Assembly: GCF_030157465.1 (NCBI RefSeq)
Contig: NZ_JAOAUU010000058.1
Span: 62,001 to 126,000 of the forward strand
Direction: 5' to 3'
Origin: Zoogloea sp.
GTDB lineage: Bacteria > Pseudomonadota > Gammaproteobacteria > Burkholderiales > Rhodocyclaceae
Length of the DNA stretch: 64,000 nt
The translations under genes and the position numbers were made by a program. This document shows positions 45,579 through 57,271 of this stretch, in pieces. The notes below the pieces were generated by a model. The model saw only the letters and a program-made list of their open reading frames with translations, did not search any database and was not told the origin of the DNA. How positions within the stretch are numbered: position 1 is the stretch's first letter; each line of letters starts with the position of its first letter.

Positions 45579-47582
45579 TTATTCGAACTCGATGATGATT
45601 TCGTCCACCGCCAGACTCTGGCCGGCAACGCCGAGCACCTTCTTGACCTTGCAATCCTGCTCGGCCTTGAGGATGTTCTCCATCTTCATGGCTTCGATCA
45701 CCGCCAGCTTCTCGCCGGCCTTCACGTCCTGACCCACCTTCACGGCCACTTCGCGCAGCAGGCCCGGCATCGGGGAGAGCAGGAACTTGGAGAGGTCGGG
45801 CGGCAGCTTTTCGGGCATCAGTGCCAGCAGTTCGGCAGCACGGGCGCTCATCACCATGAAGTCAGCGCGGGTGCCCCAGTGGAACAGGCTGTACTTGGTC
45901 TTGTGACGCTCCACTTGGAGGGTGAAAGGCTCGCCATTGCAGGTGCCGTTGAACAGGGACTCGCCGAGCTTCCAATCGGACTTGAGCTCGTAGGCCTTGC
46001 CCTTGTACTCGACGTGGTAGCCGCCGGGGATGGGCTTGGCGATCACCGGGTGGTGCTCGTTGCCGTCCTTGTTGAGGCGGATGACCATCCAGTTGTCGCT
46101 GACAAGGCGCTCATGGCCCTGCAGCTGTCCGGAAATGGAGGCCGAACGGTCGGTGAAGGCACGATAGACGTAGGCCGCCACCGAAACCAGCAGCGCCGGA
46201 TCGTCGTGCGGCACCATCGAGGCGTCGAAACCCGTCGGGTAGTGCTTGGGGATGAAACCGGTGTCAAAGATGCCGGAATGGAAAACCGGGTGCTGCATCA
46301 GCGCGGCCTGGAAGGGGATGTTCGAGGAGATGCCGCGGATCACGAAGCCGTTGAGGGCGTCGCGCATGCGGGCGATGGCCTGCTCGCGGGTAGCGCCGTG
46401 GACGATCAGCTTGGCGATCATCGAGTCGTAGAACATCGAGATCTCGCCGCCATCGTACACGCCGGTGTCGACGCGAACCTGGCCCGGAATCTCTGCCGGC
46501 GGCTGGAACTTGACCAGACGACCGGTGGAAGGGAGGAAGCCGCGGAACGGGTCTTCGGCGTTGATCCGGCATTCCATCGCCCAGCCGTTGATCTGCACGT
46601 CGGCCTGGCTGAGCGGCAGCTTTTCGCCGTAGGCGACGCGGATCATCTGTTCGACGAGATCGAGACCGGTGATCAACTCGGTGACCGGATGTTCCACCTG
46701 CAGGCGGGTGTTCATTTCCAGGAAGTAGAACTCCTTGGTCGCGCCGGAAACGACGAACTCGACCGTACCGGCCGATTCGTAATTCACGGCACGGGCCAGG
46801 GCCACAGCCTGCTCGCCCATCGCCTTGCGCATTTCCGGATCAACGAAGGGGCTCGGCGCCTCTTCGATGACCTTCTGGTGACGACGCTGGATGGAGCAAT
46901 CGCGCTCGTTCAGGTACACATAGTTACCGTGGCTGTCGCCGAGCACCTGGATTTCGATGTGGCGCGGCTCGAGCACGTACTTTTCGATGAAGACGCGGTC
47001 ATCACCGAAGGAGTTGCGCGCTTCATTGACGCAGGAAGAGAAACCTTCGTGCGCTTCGGCGTCGTTGTAGGCAACCCGCAGACCCTTGCCGCCGCCGCCG
47101 GCGGAGGCCTTGATCATCACCGGATAGCCGATGCCCTGGGCGATCTTGACGGCTTCGTCCGGACCGGCGATGGCATCGTTGTAGCCCGGAATGGTGTTGA
47201 CCTCGGCGGCGATGGCGAGCTTCTTGGACTCGATCTTGTCACCCATCTTGGCGATGGAGTAGTGCTTGGGCCCGATGAACTTGATGCCTTCTTCTTCGAG
47301 GCGGCGGGAGAACTCGGCGTTCTCCGAAAGGAAGCCATAGCCGGGGTGGACAGCCTGCGCGCCGGTCTGTTTGCAGGCGGCGATGATCTTGTCGGCGACC
47401 AGGTAGGATTCCTTGGAGGCCGCCGGACCGATGCAGACGGCTTCGTCGGCGAGGTCCACGAACAGGGCGTCCTTGTCGGCCTCGGAATAGACGGCGACAG
47501 TGGCGATGCCCATCTTGCGGGCAGTCTTGATGACGCGGCAGGCGATTTCGCCGCGGTTTGCAATCAGGATCTTGGTAAACAT
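45579..47582 (-). CDS. pccA: Propionyl-/acetyl-CoA carboxylase alpha subunit (biotin carboxylase + biotin carrier)
   Basis: This 667-residue subunit carboxylates biotin with ATP and bicarbonate. The biotin carboxylase part runs from MFTKILIANRGEIACRVIKTA through an ATP-grasp with GGGGKGLR. The C-terminal carrier domain holds the biotin Lys in EAMKMENIL, and a BT linker domain separates them. The fused carrier and its neighbours (carboxyltransferase, mutase, MeaB) indicate propionyl-CoA as substrate. The ATG at 47582 is the classical N-terminus. Last gene of the mutase operon. Confidence 0.94.
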   Translation of the reverse strand: MFTKILIANRGEIACRVIKTARKMGIATVAVYSEADKDALFVDLADEAVCIGPAASKESYLVADKIIAACKQTGAQAVHPGYGFLSENAEFSRRLEEEGIKFIGPKHYSIAKMGDKIESKKLAIAAEVNTIPGYNDAIAGPDEAVKIAQGIGYPVMIKASAGGGGKGLRVAYNDAEAHEGFSSCVNEARNSFGDDRVFIEKYVLEPRHIEIQVLGDSHGNYVYLNERDCSIQRRHQKVIEEAPSPFVDPEMRKAMGEQAVALARAVNYESAGTVEFVVSGATKEFYFLEMNTRLQVEHPVTELITGLDLVEQMIRVAYGEKLPLSQADVQINGWAMECRINAEDPFRGFLPSTGRLVKFQPPAEIPGQVRVDTGVYDGGEISMFYDSMIAKLIVHGATREQAIARMRDALNGFVIRGISSNIPFQAALMQHPVFHSGIFDTGFIPKHYPTGFDASMVPHDDPALLVSVAAYVYRAFTDRSASISGQLQGHERLVSDNWMVIRLNKDGNEHHPVIAKPIPGGYHVEYKGKAYELKSDWKLGESLFNGTCNGEPFTLQVERHKTKYSLFHWGTRADFMVMSARAAELLALMPEKLPPDLSKFLLSPMPGLLREVAVKVGQDVKAGEKLAVIEAMKMENILKAEQDCKVKKVLGVAGQSLAVDEIIIEFE

Positions 47583-47601
47583 GTCTTGGCGTCCTCGGCG
47601 A

Positions 47602-49137
<1,536 letters not shown>

Positions 49138-49171
49138 TTACAGCCTCCAGTCAATAATCCGAATTGTTATT

Positions 49172-50179
49172 TCAGCCCAGATGGCCGAGCAGCCGTGCTG
49201 CAGCTGCCGAAGGCGTCGTCTGGCCAGCCTCGACGGCTGCCTGCAAACCGGGCAGATCCTGCTGCACCCGGGCGTGATCCGCGAACCGGGCCCGGAGACC
49301 CTGGTCGATCAGTTCCCACATCCAGGCCCGCGCCTGGTGACGGCGGCGGGCGTCGAATTCACCGCTGGCCTGCATCGCCTCGCGGTAACTCATAATGGTA
49401 TTCCAGAATTCGGCGATGCCCTGCTTTTGCAACGCCGACATCATCAGAACCGGCGGCGTCCAGTGGGGCGAGGTGTGACGCAACATGCCCAGCGCGCTCT
49501 TGATCTGCGAGCGGGCAACGTTGGCGGCCTGGGGATTGATGTCGGCCTTGTTGACGACGATCAGATCGGCGATTTCCATGATCCCCTTCTTGATCGCCTG
49601 CAGGTCGTCGCCGGCGTTGGGGAGCTGGAGCAGGCAGAAGATGTCGGTCATGCCGGCCACGGCGATTTCCGACTGGCCGACGCCCACCGTCTCGACGATG
49701 ATCACATCGAAGCCCGCCGCTTCGCAGACCAGCATGGCCTCGCGGGTTTTCTCGGCGACGCCGCCGAGACTGCCGGCAGACGGGCTCGGGCGAATGAAGG
49801 CGGCGGTGTTCTGCGACAGCAGCTCCATGCGCGTCTTGTCACCGAGGATCGAGCCGCCGGTGACGCTGGACGACGGATCCACCGCCAGCACGGCCACCTT
49901 GTGGCCCTGCTCGATGAGGTAAAGACCCAGCGCCTCGATGAAGGTGGATTTGCCCACCCCCGGCACTCCGGATATCCCCACCCGCATCGACTTGCCGGTG
50001 TGCGGCAGCAGGCCTTCGAGCACGCTGCGCGCGCGCTGCTTGTGGTCCGTCCGCTGGGACTCGATCAGCGTGATGGTCTTGGCGAGCGGACGCAGCTGAT
50101 GCGTGAGCACGCCATCGACCAGCGCCTGGTCGAGGGCGTCCCGTTGCGGAAATTCGGCAGGAGTGTTCATGGAAGTCAT
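49172..50179 (-). CDS. meaB: Methylmalonyl-CoA mutase-associated GTPase MeaB
   Basis: MeaB is a GTPase chaperone that protects and reloads the adenosylcobalamin mutase. The 335-residue protein has the P-loop GVPGVGKSTFIEALG, LAVDPSSSVTGGSILGDKTRM, the DxxG-like ETVGVGQSE and NKAD base-recognition motif. An ATG nine bases downstream (50170) is an alternative start. It sits directly after the mutase gene, its known partner. Confidence 0.95.
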   Translation of the reverse strand: MTSMNTPAEFPQRDALDQALVDGVLTHQLRPLAKTITLIESQRTDHKQRARSVLEGLLPHTGKSMRVGISGVPGVGKSTFIEALGLYLIEQGHKVAVLAVDPSSSVTGGSILGDKTRMELLSQNTAAFIRPSPSAGSLGGVAEKTREAMLVCEAAGFDVIIVETVGVGQSEIAVAGMTDIFCLLQLPNAGDDLQAIKKGIMEIADLIVVNKADINPQAANVARSQIKSALGMLRHTSPHWTPPVLMMSALQKQGIAEFWNTIMSYREAMQASGEFDARRRHQARAWMWELIDQGLRARFADHARVQQDLPGLQAAVEAGQTTPSAAAARLLGHLG

Positions 50180-50232
50180 GAATGGCGTGCGCGCCGACCA
50201 GAGCCGGCGCGCCTGTCCTCAACGGTTTCCGC

Positions 50233-52395
50233 TTACGCCTTGCGGGCGGCGCGGATCTGTTTGAGCACTTCGCGGGCCGAGGTCTGGATCGGGGTGCCCG
50301 GTCCGAAGATCCCTTTGGCGCCGGCGGCGTAGAGGGCGTCGTAGTCCTGGGCCGGAATCACGCCGCCGACGAAGGTGATAATGTCGTCGGCGCCCTGGTC
50401 CTTGAGCGCCTTGATGATGGCCGGAACCAGCGTCTTGTGACCCGCGGCGAGGCTTGAACAGCCCACGGCATGGACGTCGTTCTCGACGGCATGACGCGCG
50501 GCTTCTTCAGGGGTCTGGAAGAGCGGGCCGATGTCGATGTCGAAGCCGAGGTCGGCGAAGGCCGAAGCCACCACCTTGGAACCCCGGTCGTGACCGTCCT
50601 GGCCGAGCTTGGCGATCATGATGCGCGGCCGACGGCCCTCTTCGGCCACGAAGGCTTCGATGTCGGCCTTGAGGGCCTGCCAGTCCTGGTCGCCTTCGAC
50701 CACCGAGTTGTAGATGCCGGTAACGGCCTGCGGGTTGGCGCGGTAGCGGCCGAACACGACTTCCAGCGCGTCGGAGATTTCACCCACGGTGGCACGCAGG
50801 CGCACGGCCTTGACGGCCAGGTCGAGCAGGTTGCCTTCGCCGCCCTTGGCGCAGGCGGTGAGCGCAGCCAGCGCGGCATCGACCGCCGCCTGATCGCGGG
50901 TGGCGCGGATACGGGCCAGGCGTTCGATCTGGGCTTCGCGCACGACGTGGTTGTCGATGTCGAGGATGTCGATGGGATCCTGCTTGTCGAGCTTGTACTT
51001 ATTGACGCCGACGATGACGTCCTTGCCGGAGTCGATGCGCGCCTGCTTCTCGGCGGCGCTGGCCTCGATCTTCAGCTTGGCCCAGCCGGAGTCGACCGCC
51101 TTGACCATGCCGCCCATCGCATCGACTTCCTCGATGATCGCCCAGGCGGCATCGGCCATGTCCTGCGTGAGCTTCTCCATCATGTAGCTGCCGGCCCAGG
51201 GGTCGACCACGTTGGTGATGTGCGTCTCTTCCTGGATGATGAGCTGGGTGTTGCGCGCGATGCGCGAGCTGAACTCGGTGGGCAGCGCGATGGCCTCGTC
51301 GAACGCGTTGGTGTGCAGCGATTGCGTGCCGCCGAACACCGCCGCCATGGCCTCGATGGTGGTGCGCACCACGTTGTTGTACGGGTCCTGCTCGGTCAGC
51401 GACCAGCCGGAGGTCTGGCTGTGGGTACGCAGCATCATCGACTTCTGGCTCTTCGGCTCGAACTGCTTCATGAGGCGCCACCACAGCATGCGCGCGGCGC
51501 GCATCTTGGCGATCTCGAGGTAGAAGTTCATGCCCACCGCCCAGAAGAAGGACAGGCGACCGGCGAAGGTATCGACATCCATGCCCGACTTGATGCCGGT
51601 GCGCACGTATTCGACGCCGTCAGCCAGCGTGAAGGCCAGTTCGATGGCTTGGTTCGCGCCCGCTTCCTGGATGTGATAACCCGAAATCGAGATCGAGTTG
51701 AACTTCGGCATGTACGACGACGTGTAGTTGAAGATGTCGGCGATGATCTTCATCGACGGCGTCGGCGGGTAGATGTAGGTGTTGCGGACCATGAACTCCT
51801 TGAGGATGTCGTTCTGGATGGTCCCGGACAGCTTGTCCTGGCTGACGCCCTGCTCTTCGGCAGCGACGATGTAGCCGGCGAGGATCGGCAGCACGGCGCC
51901 GTTCATCGTCATCGACACGGAAATCTTGTCGAGGGGAATCTGGTTGAAGAGGATCTTCATGTCCTCGACGGAATCGATGGCCACGCCGGCCTTGCCGACG
52001 TCACCGACCACGCGGGGATTGTCGGAATCGTAGCCGCGGTGGGTTGCCAGATCGAAGGCCACCGACACGCCCTGACCGCCGGCGGCCAGCGCCTTGCGGT
52101 AGAAGGCGTTGGATTCTTCAGCGGTGGAGAAACCGGCGTACTGACGGATCGTCCAGGGGCGCGCCGCGTACATCGTGGCCTGCGGCCCGCGCAGGAAGGG
52201 CTCGAAGCCGGGCAGGGTGTTGGTGTACTTGAGACCTTCGAGGTCGGCCGCGGTATACAGCGGCTTGACGGTGATGCCTTCAGGCGTCACCCAGTTGAGC
52301 TTGGCGACATCGCCTTCGGGAGCCGACTTGGCGGCAGCCTTGTTCCAGACGCCCAGATCGGGTTGGGGGAAGGTCGGTTCGTTCTTGTTCGCCAT
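50233..52395 (-). CDS. scpA: Methylmalonyl-CoA mutase (single-chain, B12-dependent)
   Basis: This 720-residue enzyme isomerises methylmalonyl-CoA to succinyl-CoA. The N-terminal barrel has the [18 protein letters not shown] and [15 protein letters not shown] signatures. The C-terminal cobalamin domain has the base-off motif [11 protein letters not shown], with the cobalt-ligating His near residue 600, and the ...[13 protein letters not shown] stretch. Length matches the single-chain (ScpA-type) mutase. First gene of the minus-strand operon mutase-meaB-pccB-pccA. Confidence 0.97.
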   Translation of the reverse strand: MANKNEPTFPQPDLGVWNKAAAKSAPEGDVAKLNWVTPEGITVKPLYTAADLEGLKYTNTLPGFEPFLRGPQATMYAARPWTIRQYAGFSTAEESNAFYRKALAAGGQGVSVAFDLATHRGYDSDNPRVVGDVGKAGVAIDSVEDMKILFNQIPLDKISVSMTMNGAVLPILAGYIVAAEEQGVSQDKLSGTIQNDILKEFMVRNTYIYPPTPSMKIIADIFNYTSSYMPKFNSISISGYHIQEAGANQAIELAFTLADGVEYVRTGIKSGMDVDTFAGRLSFFWAVGMNFYLEIAKMRAARMLWWRLMKQFEPKSQKSMMLRTHSQTSGWSLTEQDPYNNVVRTTIEAMAAVFGGTQSLHTNAFDEAIALPTEFSSRIARNTQLIIQEETHITNVVDPWAGSYMMEKLTQDMADAAWAIIEEVDAMGGMVKAVDSGWAKLKIEASAAEKQARIDSGKDVIVGVNKYKLDKQDPIDILDIDNHVVREAQIERLARIRATRDQAAVDAALAALTACAKGGEGNLLDLAVKAVRLRATVGEISDALEVVFGRYRANPQAVTGIYNSVVEGDQDWQALKADIEAFVAEEGRRPRIMIAKLGQDGHDRGSKVVASAFADLGFDIDIGPLFQTPEEAARHAVENDVHAVGCSSLAAGHKTLVPAIIKALKDQGADDIITFVGGVIPAQDYDALYAAGAKGIFGPGTPIQTSAREVLKQIRAARKA

Positions 52396-52452
52396 GTTTC
52401 TACCCTCGGTAACCGGCCGTTATGCGGCCTTTGGTAATAAGTGACGCCAGTA

Positions 52453-52479
52453 CCGGTCGTGACCCCTGGCCACGACCGG
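52453..52479. promoter_or_regulatory. Inverted repeat near the mutase promoter
   Basis: CCGGTCGTG and CACGACCGG flank a nine-base spacer, 58 bp before the mutase start. As RNA it would form a hairpin in the 5' leader. Confidence 0.45.
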
Positions 52480-52485
52480 CTGCCG

Positions 52486-52501
52486 TGCCCTGCGCAGGGC
52501 A
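52486..52501. promoter_or_regulatory. Perfect 16-bp palindrome with CCTGCGCAGG core (site 1)
   Basis: TGCCCTGCGCAGGGCA is a perfect palindrome. It shares the ten-base core CCTGCGCAGG with site 2, 83 bp away. Both lie in the gap between the mutase operon and the GntR gene. Confidence 0.5.
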
Positions 52502-52569
52502 GTTTTCTCCCTCCCTCTGTTCTTTTTGGGCATGGGTGGCAAAAGCCCCCGTGCCCTGACAAGGTTTAC

Positions 52570-52583
52570 TTCCTGCGCAGGAA
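52570..52583. promoter_or_regulatory. Perfect 14-bp palindrome with CCTGCGCAGG core (site 2)
   Basis: TTCCTGCGCAGGAA repeats the core of site 1 and sits just upstream of a possible TTGACT -35 box (52585-52590) of the GntR gene. Confidence 0.5.
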
Positions 52584-52613
52584 CTTGACTTGCTATCCGC
52601 GGGATAATACTTT

Positions 52614-52629
52614 ATCCATAATTATGGAT
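52614..52629. promoter_or_regulatory. Perfect 16-bp palindrome upstream of GntR gene
   Basis: ATCCATAATTATGGAT is exactly palindromic and AT-rich in a GC-rich region. It covers the ATG at 52624, an unlikely start for this reason, and lies 45 bp before the preferred ATG at 52675. A GntR autoregulatory operator is the natural reading. Confidence 0.6.
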
Positions 52630-52674
52630 GCAATAGCCAAATCAACCTTGTCCACTTTCCTTTCAGATCCGCCC

Positions 52675-53346
52675 ATGAACGCCGGCCGCATCGCCCCTGT
52701 CGCCCTTTACCAGGAAGTCGCGGAACGCCTGCGCCAGCGCATCTTTTCCCATGAGCTGCAGCCCGGAACCTGGGTGGACGAGCAGGCCCTGGCGGCTGAC
52801 TACGGCATCTCCCGCACCCCCCTGCGGGAAGCGCTCAAGGTGCTCGCCTCGGAAGGTCTGGTCACCCTCAAGCCGCGGCGCGGCTGTTACGTGACGGAGA
52901 TTTCCGAGCGCGACCTGGACGAAATCTTCACCGTCATGGCCCTGCTCGAAGGCCAGTGCGCCGCCGACACGGCCCGCAAGGCCACCGATGGCGACCTGGC
53001 CCGCCTGACTTCCATCCACAACGATCTCGAGCGGGCCGCGGCGGCCGACGATATCGACGGCTACTTCGAGGCCAACCAGGCTTTCCACCAGGAAATGCAG
53101 CTGATCGCCGACAACCGCTGGCTGAGTCAGGCGATCACCGACCTGCGCAAGGTCATCAAGCTGTCGCGCCACCACTCGCTGTTCAGCGACGGACGACTGA
53201 AGCAATCCCTCGCCGAGCACCGTGAAATCCTCGAAGCCCTTGGCCGCCGCGACGCTGCCGGTATCGAGCAGGCGATGCGCGAACACATCTCCAGCGGCCG
53301 CCGGGCACTGGCCAAAATCGCGGCCCGGAGAGAGGCCACGGCCTGA
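52675..53346 (+). CDS. GntR family transcriptional regulator, FCD subfamily
   Basis: This 223-residue regulator has a winged-helix DNA-binding half (LYQEVAERLRQRIFSHELQPGTWVDEQALAADYGISRTPLREALKVL) and an FCD effector half with DEIFTVMALLEGQCAAD and HREILEAL. FCD regulators bind small carboxylates through a metal site. It is divergent from the mutase operon, so it likely controls propionate/methylmalonate use. An upstream in-frame ATG at 52624 falls inside a palindrome and is not favoured. Confidence 0.88.
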   Translation: MNAGRIAPVALYQEVAERLRQRIFSHELQPGTWVDEQALAADYGISRTPLREALKVLASEGLVTLKPRRGCYVTEISERDLDEIFTVMALLEGQCAADTARKATDGDLARLTSIHNDLERAAAADDIDGYFEANQAFHQEMQLIADNRWLSQAITDLRKVIKLSRHHSLFSDGRLKQSLAEHREILEALGRRDAAGIEQAMREHISSGRRALAKIAARREATA

Positions 53347-53420
53347 CCGGAACCGCGCCGCCATCGGCCTTCAGCCGAGACGGCACAAGGGTTTTCCCTA
53401 GTCGATCCGGGTGCTCCGAC

Positions 53421-53479
53421 TTGAGCTTGCTCAAACCCCCGGCACCTCGCGTGACATAAGCTTGGCTTGCTTGAGCAAG
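53421..53479. other. Two related small dyads upstream of the hemerythrin gene
   Basis: TTGAGCTTGCTCAA (53421-53434) and CTTGCTTGAGCAAG (53466-53479) are both dyads built from the same TTGAGC/GCTCAA or CTTGCT/AGCAAG parts. They are spaced 45 bp apart between the GntR and hemerythrin genes and could be operator sites. Confidence 0.35.
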
Positions 53480-53526
53480 GAGCGCAACGTCGCTCCAACA
53501 ACCCCAACCATGCCAAGGAGAACCCC

Positions 53527-54066
53527 ATGAGCTCGATCGACGACAACATCGAAACCAATCCCATCGAAAGTTTTTCGGAATGCCACGCCGGCATCGTTTC
53601 CCACCTGAAGGAACTCGACACGCTGCCCGCCCTGCTCGCACCGGCGATGCAGGCTCGCAAGATCGCAGCCGAGGCCGTGCGTTTCTTCAGAAGCGCGGTT
53701 TTCGAGCACCACAACGAGGAAGAGCGCGAGCTGTTCCCCTCCGTACTGAGAAACGCCAGCGAAGGCGAAGAGCGCAACAAGGTGCAGGCCATCGTCGACC
53801 GCCTCGTGCGCGAGCACCGGCACCTTGAGGCCGTGTGGCTCAAGCTCGAACCCGAACTCAGCGCAGTCGCCACCGGCGGCCATGCGGACGTGGACCTTGC
53901 GGCGCTGGAGCAACTGGTCACCAACTACCAGGCCCATGCAAAGTATGAGGAAGACAGCTTCCTGCCCATGTCCAAGGCGATCCTCGGCCGCGAAAGCGAC
54001 CACATGGCCAGCCTCGGCCAGCGCCTTCACATGCGCCACACCCCGCTGACGCAAATGCCGTTCTGA
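53527..54066 (+). CDS. Hemerythrin-domain protein
   Basis: This 179-residue protein is a four-helix bundle with the diiron-site pattern: HAGIVSHLKEL, FRSAVFEHHNEEERELFPSV, REHRHLEAVWLKL and YQAHAKYEEDSFLPM. It may sense or store oxygen or repair iron centres. AAGGAG precedes the ATG. A bidirectional terminator follows, separating it from the convergent actP. Confidence 0.92.
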   Translation: MSSIDDNIETNPIESFSECHAGIVSHLKELDTLPALLAPAMQARKIAAEAVRFFRSAVFEHHNEEERELFPSVLRNASEGEERNKVQAIVDRLVREHRHLEAVWLKLEPELSAVATGGHADVDLAALEQLVTNYQAHAKYEEDSFLPMSKAILGRESDHMASLGQRLHMRHTPLTQMPF

Positions 54067-54131
54067 CACCGCGGCCTGCCCCGCCAGCCGCGGGGCGAGC
54101 CGATGCTGGCGGGGCAAAGCCTCGCGCCAAC

Positions 54132-54168
54132 AAAAACCCCCGACCGGGCCAGCCCGTCGGGGGTTTTT
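54132..54168. terminator. Bidirectional terminator between hemerythrin gene and actP
   Basis: AAAAACCCCCGAC pairs with GTCGGGGGTTTTT around an 11-base loop, giving a 13-bp stem with A and T runs on either side. It can end both convergent transcripts. Confidence 0.9.
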
Positions 54169-54204
54169 CCTTCAGCCCTGCGCGCCCTTTCGGGCGCATG
54201 GGGA

Positions 54205-55869
54205 TTAGTGCGAGCTGGCTTCGGAAGCGCCGAAACCGGTTTGCGCACGAACGTACTGATCGTCGAACATGGCGCGTTCGGCATTCCCCTCGGCGCTGTT
54301 GTCCAGCTTCGAGAAGATGTAGGTCAGCAGGAAGGCCAGCGGCATGGAGAACAGGGCCGGCTGGTCGTACGGGAAGATCGCCTGGGCGTTACCCAGCACC
54401 GTCACCCACACCGACTTGGAGAGCACCACCAGCAGCACTGCCGCAATCAGGCCCGAATAGCCGCCGATAATGGCGCCGCGGGTGGTCAGGCCCTTCCAGT
54501 ACATGGAGAGGATCAGCACCGGGAAGTTGGCCGAAGCCGCGATACCGAAGGCCAGCGCAACCATGAAGGCCACGTTCATCTTCTCGAAGGCGATGCCCAG
54601 CACGATCGCCACGAGGCCGAGGCCCACGGAGGCGAAACGGGACACGCGCAGCTCTTCGGTCTCGGTGGACTTGCCCTTGCGGATCACGCGGGCATAGATG
54701 TCGTGGGAAATGGCAGCCGCACCGGCCAGCGCCAGACCGGACACCACGGCCAGGATGGTCGCAAACGCCACCGCCGACAGGAAGCCCAGCAGCAGGTTGC
54801 CGCCCACGGCCTTGGCCAGGTGCATGGCGATCATGTTGCCACCGCCGATGATCTTGCCGCCGACCTGGCCACCTTCGAAGAACTCGGGGTTCTGGCCGAC
54901 GATGATGATGGCCGCAAAGCCCATCAGCAGGATCACGTTGAAGAAGTAGGCCACGAAACCGGATGCGTAGAGCACCGACTTGCGGGCTTCCTTGGCGTTG
55001 GTCACCGTGAAGAAGCGCATCAGGATGTGCGGCAGGCCGGCCGTACCGAACATCAGGCCAAGGCCCAGCGACAGCGCGGTGATCGGATCCGGAATCAGGG
55101 TACCCGGGAACAGCAGCTTCTCACCCAGGCTGTGCAGCGACACCGCCTGCCCCATCATCTTGTCGAAGCTGAAGTCGAACTGGGACATGGCCAGGATGGC
55201 CACCAGCGTACCGCCCACCAGCAGCATGCAGGCCTTGATGATCTGCACCCAGGTGGTGGCAACCATGCCGCCGAAGGTGACGTAGACCATCATCAGCGCG
55301 CCAACCACGAACAGGGCGATGTTGTAGTCGAGACCGAACAGCAGCTTGATCAGCTGACCGGCACCGACCATCTGGGCCACCAGATAGAAACACACCACGG
55401 TGAGCGACGACACTGCCGCCATGGTGCGCACCCGGTTCTGGTTGAGCCGGTAGGAGGTGATGTCGGCGAAGGTGAACTTGCCCAGGTTGCGCAGGCGTTC
55501 GGCCATCAGGAACAGGATGATGGGCCAGCCGGCGAAGAAGGCGATCATGTAGATGTAGCCATCGACGCCCTTGGTGTAGACCAGTGCGGTCAGACCCAGC
55601 AGCGTGGCGGCCGACATGTAGTCACCGGCAATCGCCAGGCCGTTCTGGAAGCCGGTGATGCCGCCGCCGGCGGTGTAGAAGTCGGCGGTGGATTTGGTGC
55701 GGCCGGCCGCCCAGTAGGTGATGCCGAGCGTCATCGAGACGAACAGCACGAACATGCCGATGGCGTGCAGGTTGAGCGGCTGCTTTTCGGTGGCGGAGAT
55801 TGCATCACCGGCAACAGCGAGAGCCGGGGCCAGGAGCGCCAGCAGTGCAAGATTCAGACGGGCCAGCAT
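54205..55869 (-). CDS. actP: Cation/acetate symporter ActP
   Basis: ActP imports acetate and related short carboxylates. The 554-residue protein has a signal-like N-terminus and about 13 membrane segments of the sodium:solute symporter family. [25 protein letters not shown] and [24 protein letters not shown] are ActP-typical. Its ATG overlaps the yjcH stop by one base. It pairs with YjcH as in enterics; acs is not here. Confidence 0.95.
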   Translation of the reverse strand: MLARLNLALLALLAPALAVAGDAISATEKQPLNLHAIGMFVLFVSMTLGITYWAAGRTKSTADFYTAGGGITGFQNGLAIAGDYMSAATLLGLTALVYTKGVDGYIYMIAFFAGWPIILFLMAERLRNLGKFTFADITSYRLNQNRVRTMAAVSSLTVVCFYLVAQMVGAGQLIKLLFGLDYNIALFVVGALMMVYVTFGGMVATTWVQIIKACMLLVGGTLVAILAMSQFDFSFDKMMGQAVSLHSLGEKLLFPGTLIPDPITALSLGLGLMFGTAGLPHILMRFFTVTNAKEARKSVLYASGFVAYFFNVILLMGFAAIIIVGQNPEFFEGGQVGGKIIGGGNMIAMHLAKAVGGNLLLGFLSAVAFATILAVVSGLALAGAAAISHDIYARVIRKGKSTETEELRVSRFASVGLGLVAIVLGIAFEKMNVAFMVALAFGIAASANFPVLILSMYWKGLTTRGAIIGGYSGLIAAVLLVVLSKSVWVTVLGNAQAIFPYDQPALFSMPLAFLLTYIFSKLDNSAEGNAERAMFDDQYVRAQTGFGASEASSH

Positions 55870-56204
55870 TACTTAACCTCCTTGGATGCGTCGCGGATGA
55901 TCTCCGTGGTCATGGCATCGAACTCGCCGTTGGCGCGCTTCACGTAGAAAGCGGTCAGCAGCCAGAAAAAGATGAACATGAACAACTCGGCGGCGATCCC
56001 CACGGTGAGGTAGGAGCCTTCGGAGAGGCGTTTGCCGATCACGCTGGGGTTGAAGGCCACCACCATGAAGAAGCCATAGAAGATCACCAGAACAATCACC
56101 GACAGCAGGGTTGCAAAGCCCTGTCGCTTGGCGACCAGTTCGGTGAAGCGGGGATTGCGCCTGATGCGTGCGTAAACCGCAATCTGAGACGAAGAGCTCG
56201 ACAT
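55869..56204 (-). CDS. yjcH: DUF485 membrane protein, YjcH-like
   Basis: This 111-residue protein has two membrane segments ([22 protein letters not shown] and [20 protein letters not shown]) with the DUF485 [14 protein letters not shown]-terminus. YjcH is always near ActP and is presumed to help it, but the mechanism is not known. AGGGAGGG precedes the ATG. Confidence 0.93.
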   Translation of the reverse strand: MSSSSSQIAVYARIRRNPRFTELVAKRQGFATLLSVIVLVIFYGFFMVVAFNPSVIGKRLSEGSYLTVGIAAELFMFIFFWLLTAFYVKRANGEFDAMTTEIIRDASKEVK

Positions 56205-56437
56205 GATTTCCCTCCCTTGAGAAAGTCAGTGGATGCGGCGCGATCTGCCTGTTGGTATTTTTGGCAACGACCCGGTTGGTCGTCTTTATAGGTAAAACGC
56301 AGGGCGAAGCCGCGCCAGTACAACGCCCAACCGGATGATATAACATATATAAGACTCCATACCAACACGTACGGATTTTTTTGCAGCGCAACAATCCTGC
56401 TTCAGTCCCCCGCCCTTCAACGGAAGCCCCCTCGAAA

Positions 56438-57220
56438 ATGCCCGGTGAAATCCTCTTCAGCCAGGACGCAGGCGTCGCCACCCTGACGCTCTCCAACCCC
56501 GCCAAGCTCAACGCCGTGGACGCCGACATGTGGCGCGCCCTCGAGCGCCACATGCGCACCCTCAACGCCAACCCCGATCTGCGCTGCGTGCTGCTGCGCG
56601 GCGCAGGCGACAAGGCCTTCGCGGCCGGTGGCGACATCGAGGAATTCATCACCGTGCGCGCCACCGTCGACGACGCCCTGCACTATCACGAAGGCCTGGT
56701 CGCCGCCGCCCTCGACGCGGTGCGCGCCTGCCCGGTGCCCACCATCGCGATGATCCAGGGCGCCTGCATCGGCGGCGGGCTGGAGATTGCCGGCTGCTGC
56801 GACATCCGCATCGCAGGCGAATCGAGCCGCTTCGGCGCGCCGATCAACAAGCTGGGATTTTCGATGTATCCGGGCGAAATGGCCGGCCTGCTCGAACTGG
56901 TGGGCCCGGCGGTGCTGCTGGAAATATTGCTCGAAGGACGCATCCTCGTCGCCCGCGAAGCCCTCGCCAAGGGGCTGCTGACCCGCGTGGTCGACGACGA
57001 GGAAGTCGAGCACGAAGCCCTCGCCACCGCTGCCCGCATTCTCAAGGGCGCCCCGCTGGTGGCCCGCTGGCACAAGCAGTGGGTGCATCGGCTCACCCGG
57101 GGCACGCCGCTGTCCCTGGAAGAAAAGCGCGCCGCCTTCGATTTTCTGGCCACCGACGATTACCAGGAAGGTCTCGATGCCTTTCTGGCCAAGCGCACCC
57201 CGGTGTTCAAGGGGCGGTAA
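56438..57220 (+). CDS. Enoyl-CoA hydratase/isomerase family protein
   Basis: This 260-residue crotonase-fold protein begins with PGEILFSQDAGVATLTLSNPAKLNAV and has KAFAAGGDIEEF and IQGACIGGGLEIAGCCDIRIA, which form the oxyanion hole. The usual catalytic Glu pair is not obvious (SMYPGEMAGLL present), so hydratase versus isomerase activity cannot be settled. ATG 56438 is preferred; an open frame reaches 56381. Confidence 0.88.
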   Translation: MPGEILFSQDAGVATLTLSNPAKLNAVDADMWRALERHMRTLNANPDLRCVLLRGAGDKAFAAGGDIEEFITVRATVDDALHYHEGLVAAALDAVRACPVPTIAMIQGACIGGGLEIAGCCDIRIAGESSRFGAPINKLGFSMYPGEMAGLLELVGPAVLLEILLEGRILVAREALAKGLLTRVVDDEEVEHEALATAARILKGAPLVARWHKQWVHRLTRGTPLSLEEKRAAFDFLATDDYQEGLDAFLAKRTPVFKGR

Positions 57221-57223
57221 ACG

Positions 57224-57254
57224 CACAAGGCCCCGGAACACCCGGGGCCTTGTG
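57224..57254. terminator. Hairpin between convergent enoyl-CoA hydratase and TauE genes
   Basis: CACAAGGCCCCGG pairs perfectly with CCGGGGCCTTGTG across a five-base loop. It has no U-tract but is strong and lies between convergent genes. Confidence 0.6.
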
Positions 57255-57271
57255 GCATCCGACGGCCGGTT

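Noticed and set aside
54103-55947. 614-codon plus-strand frame over actP
   Set aside because: It is His/Gln-rich antisense to a symporter with obvious membrane segments.
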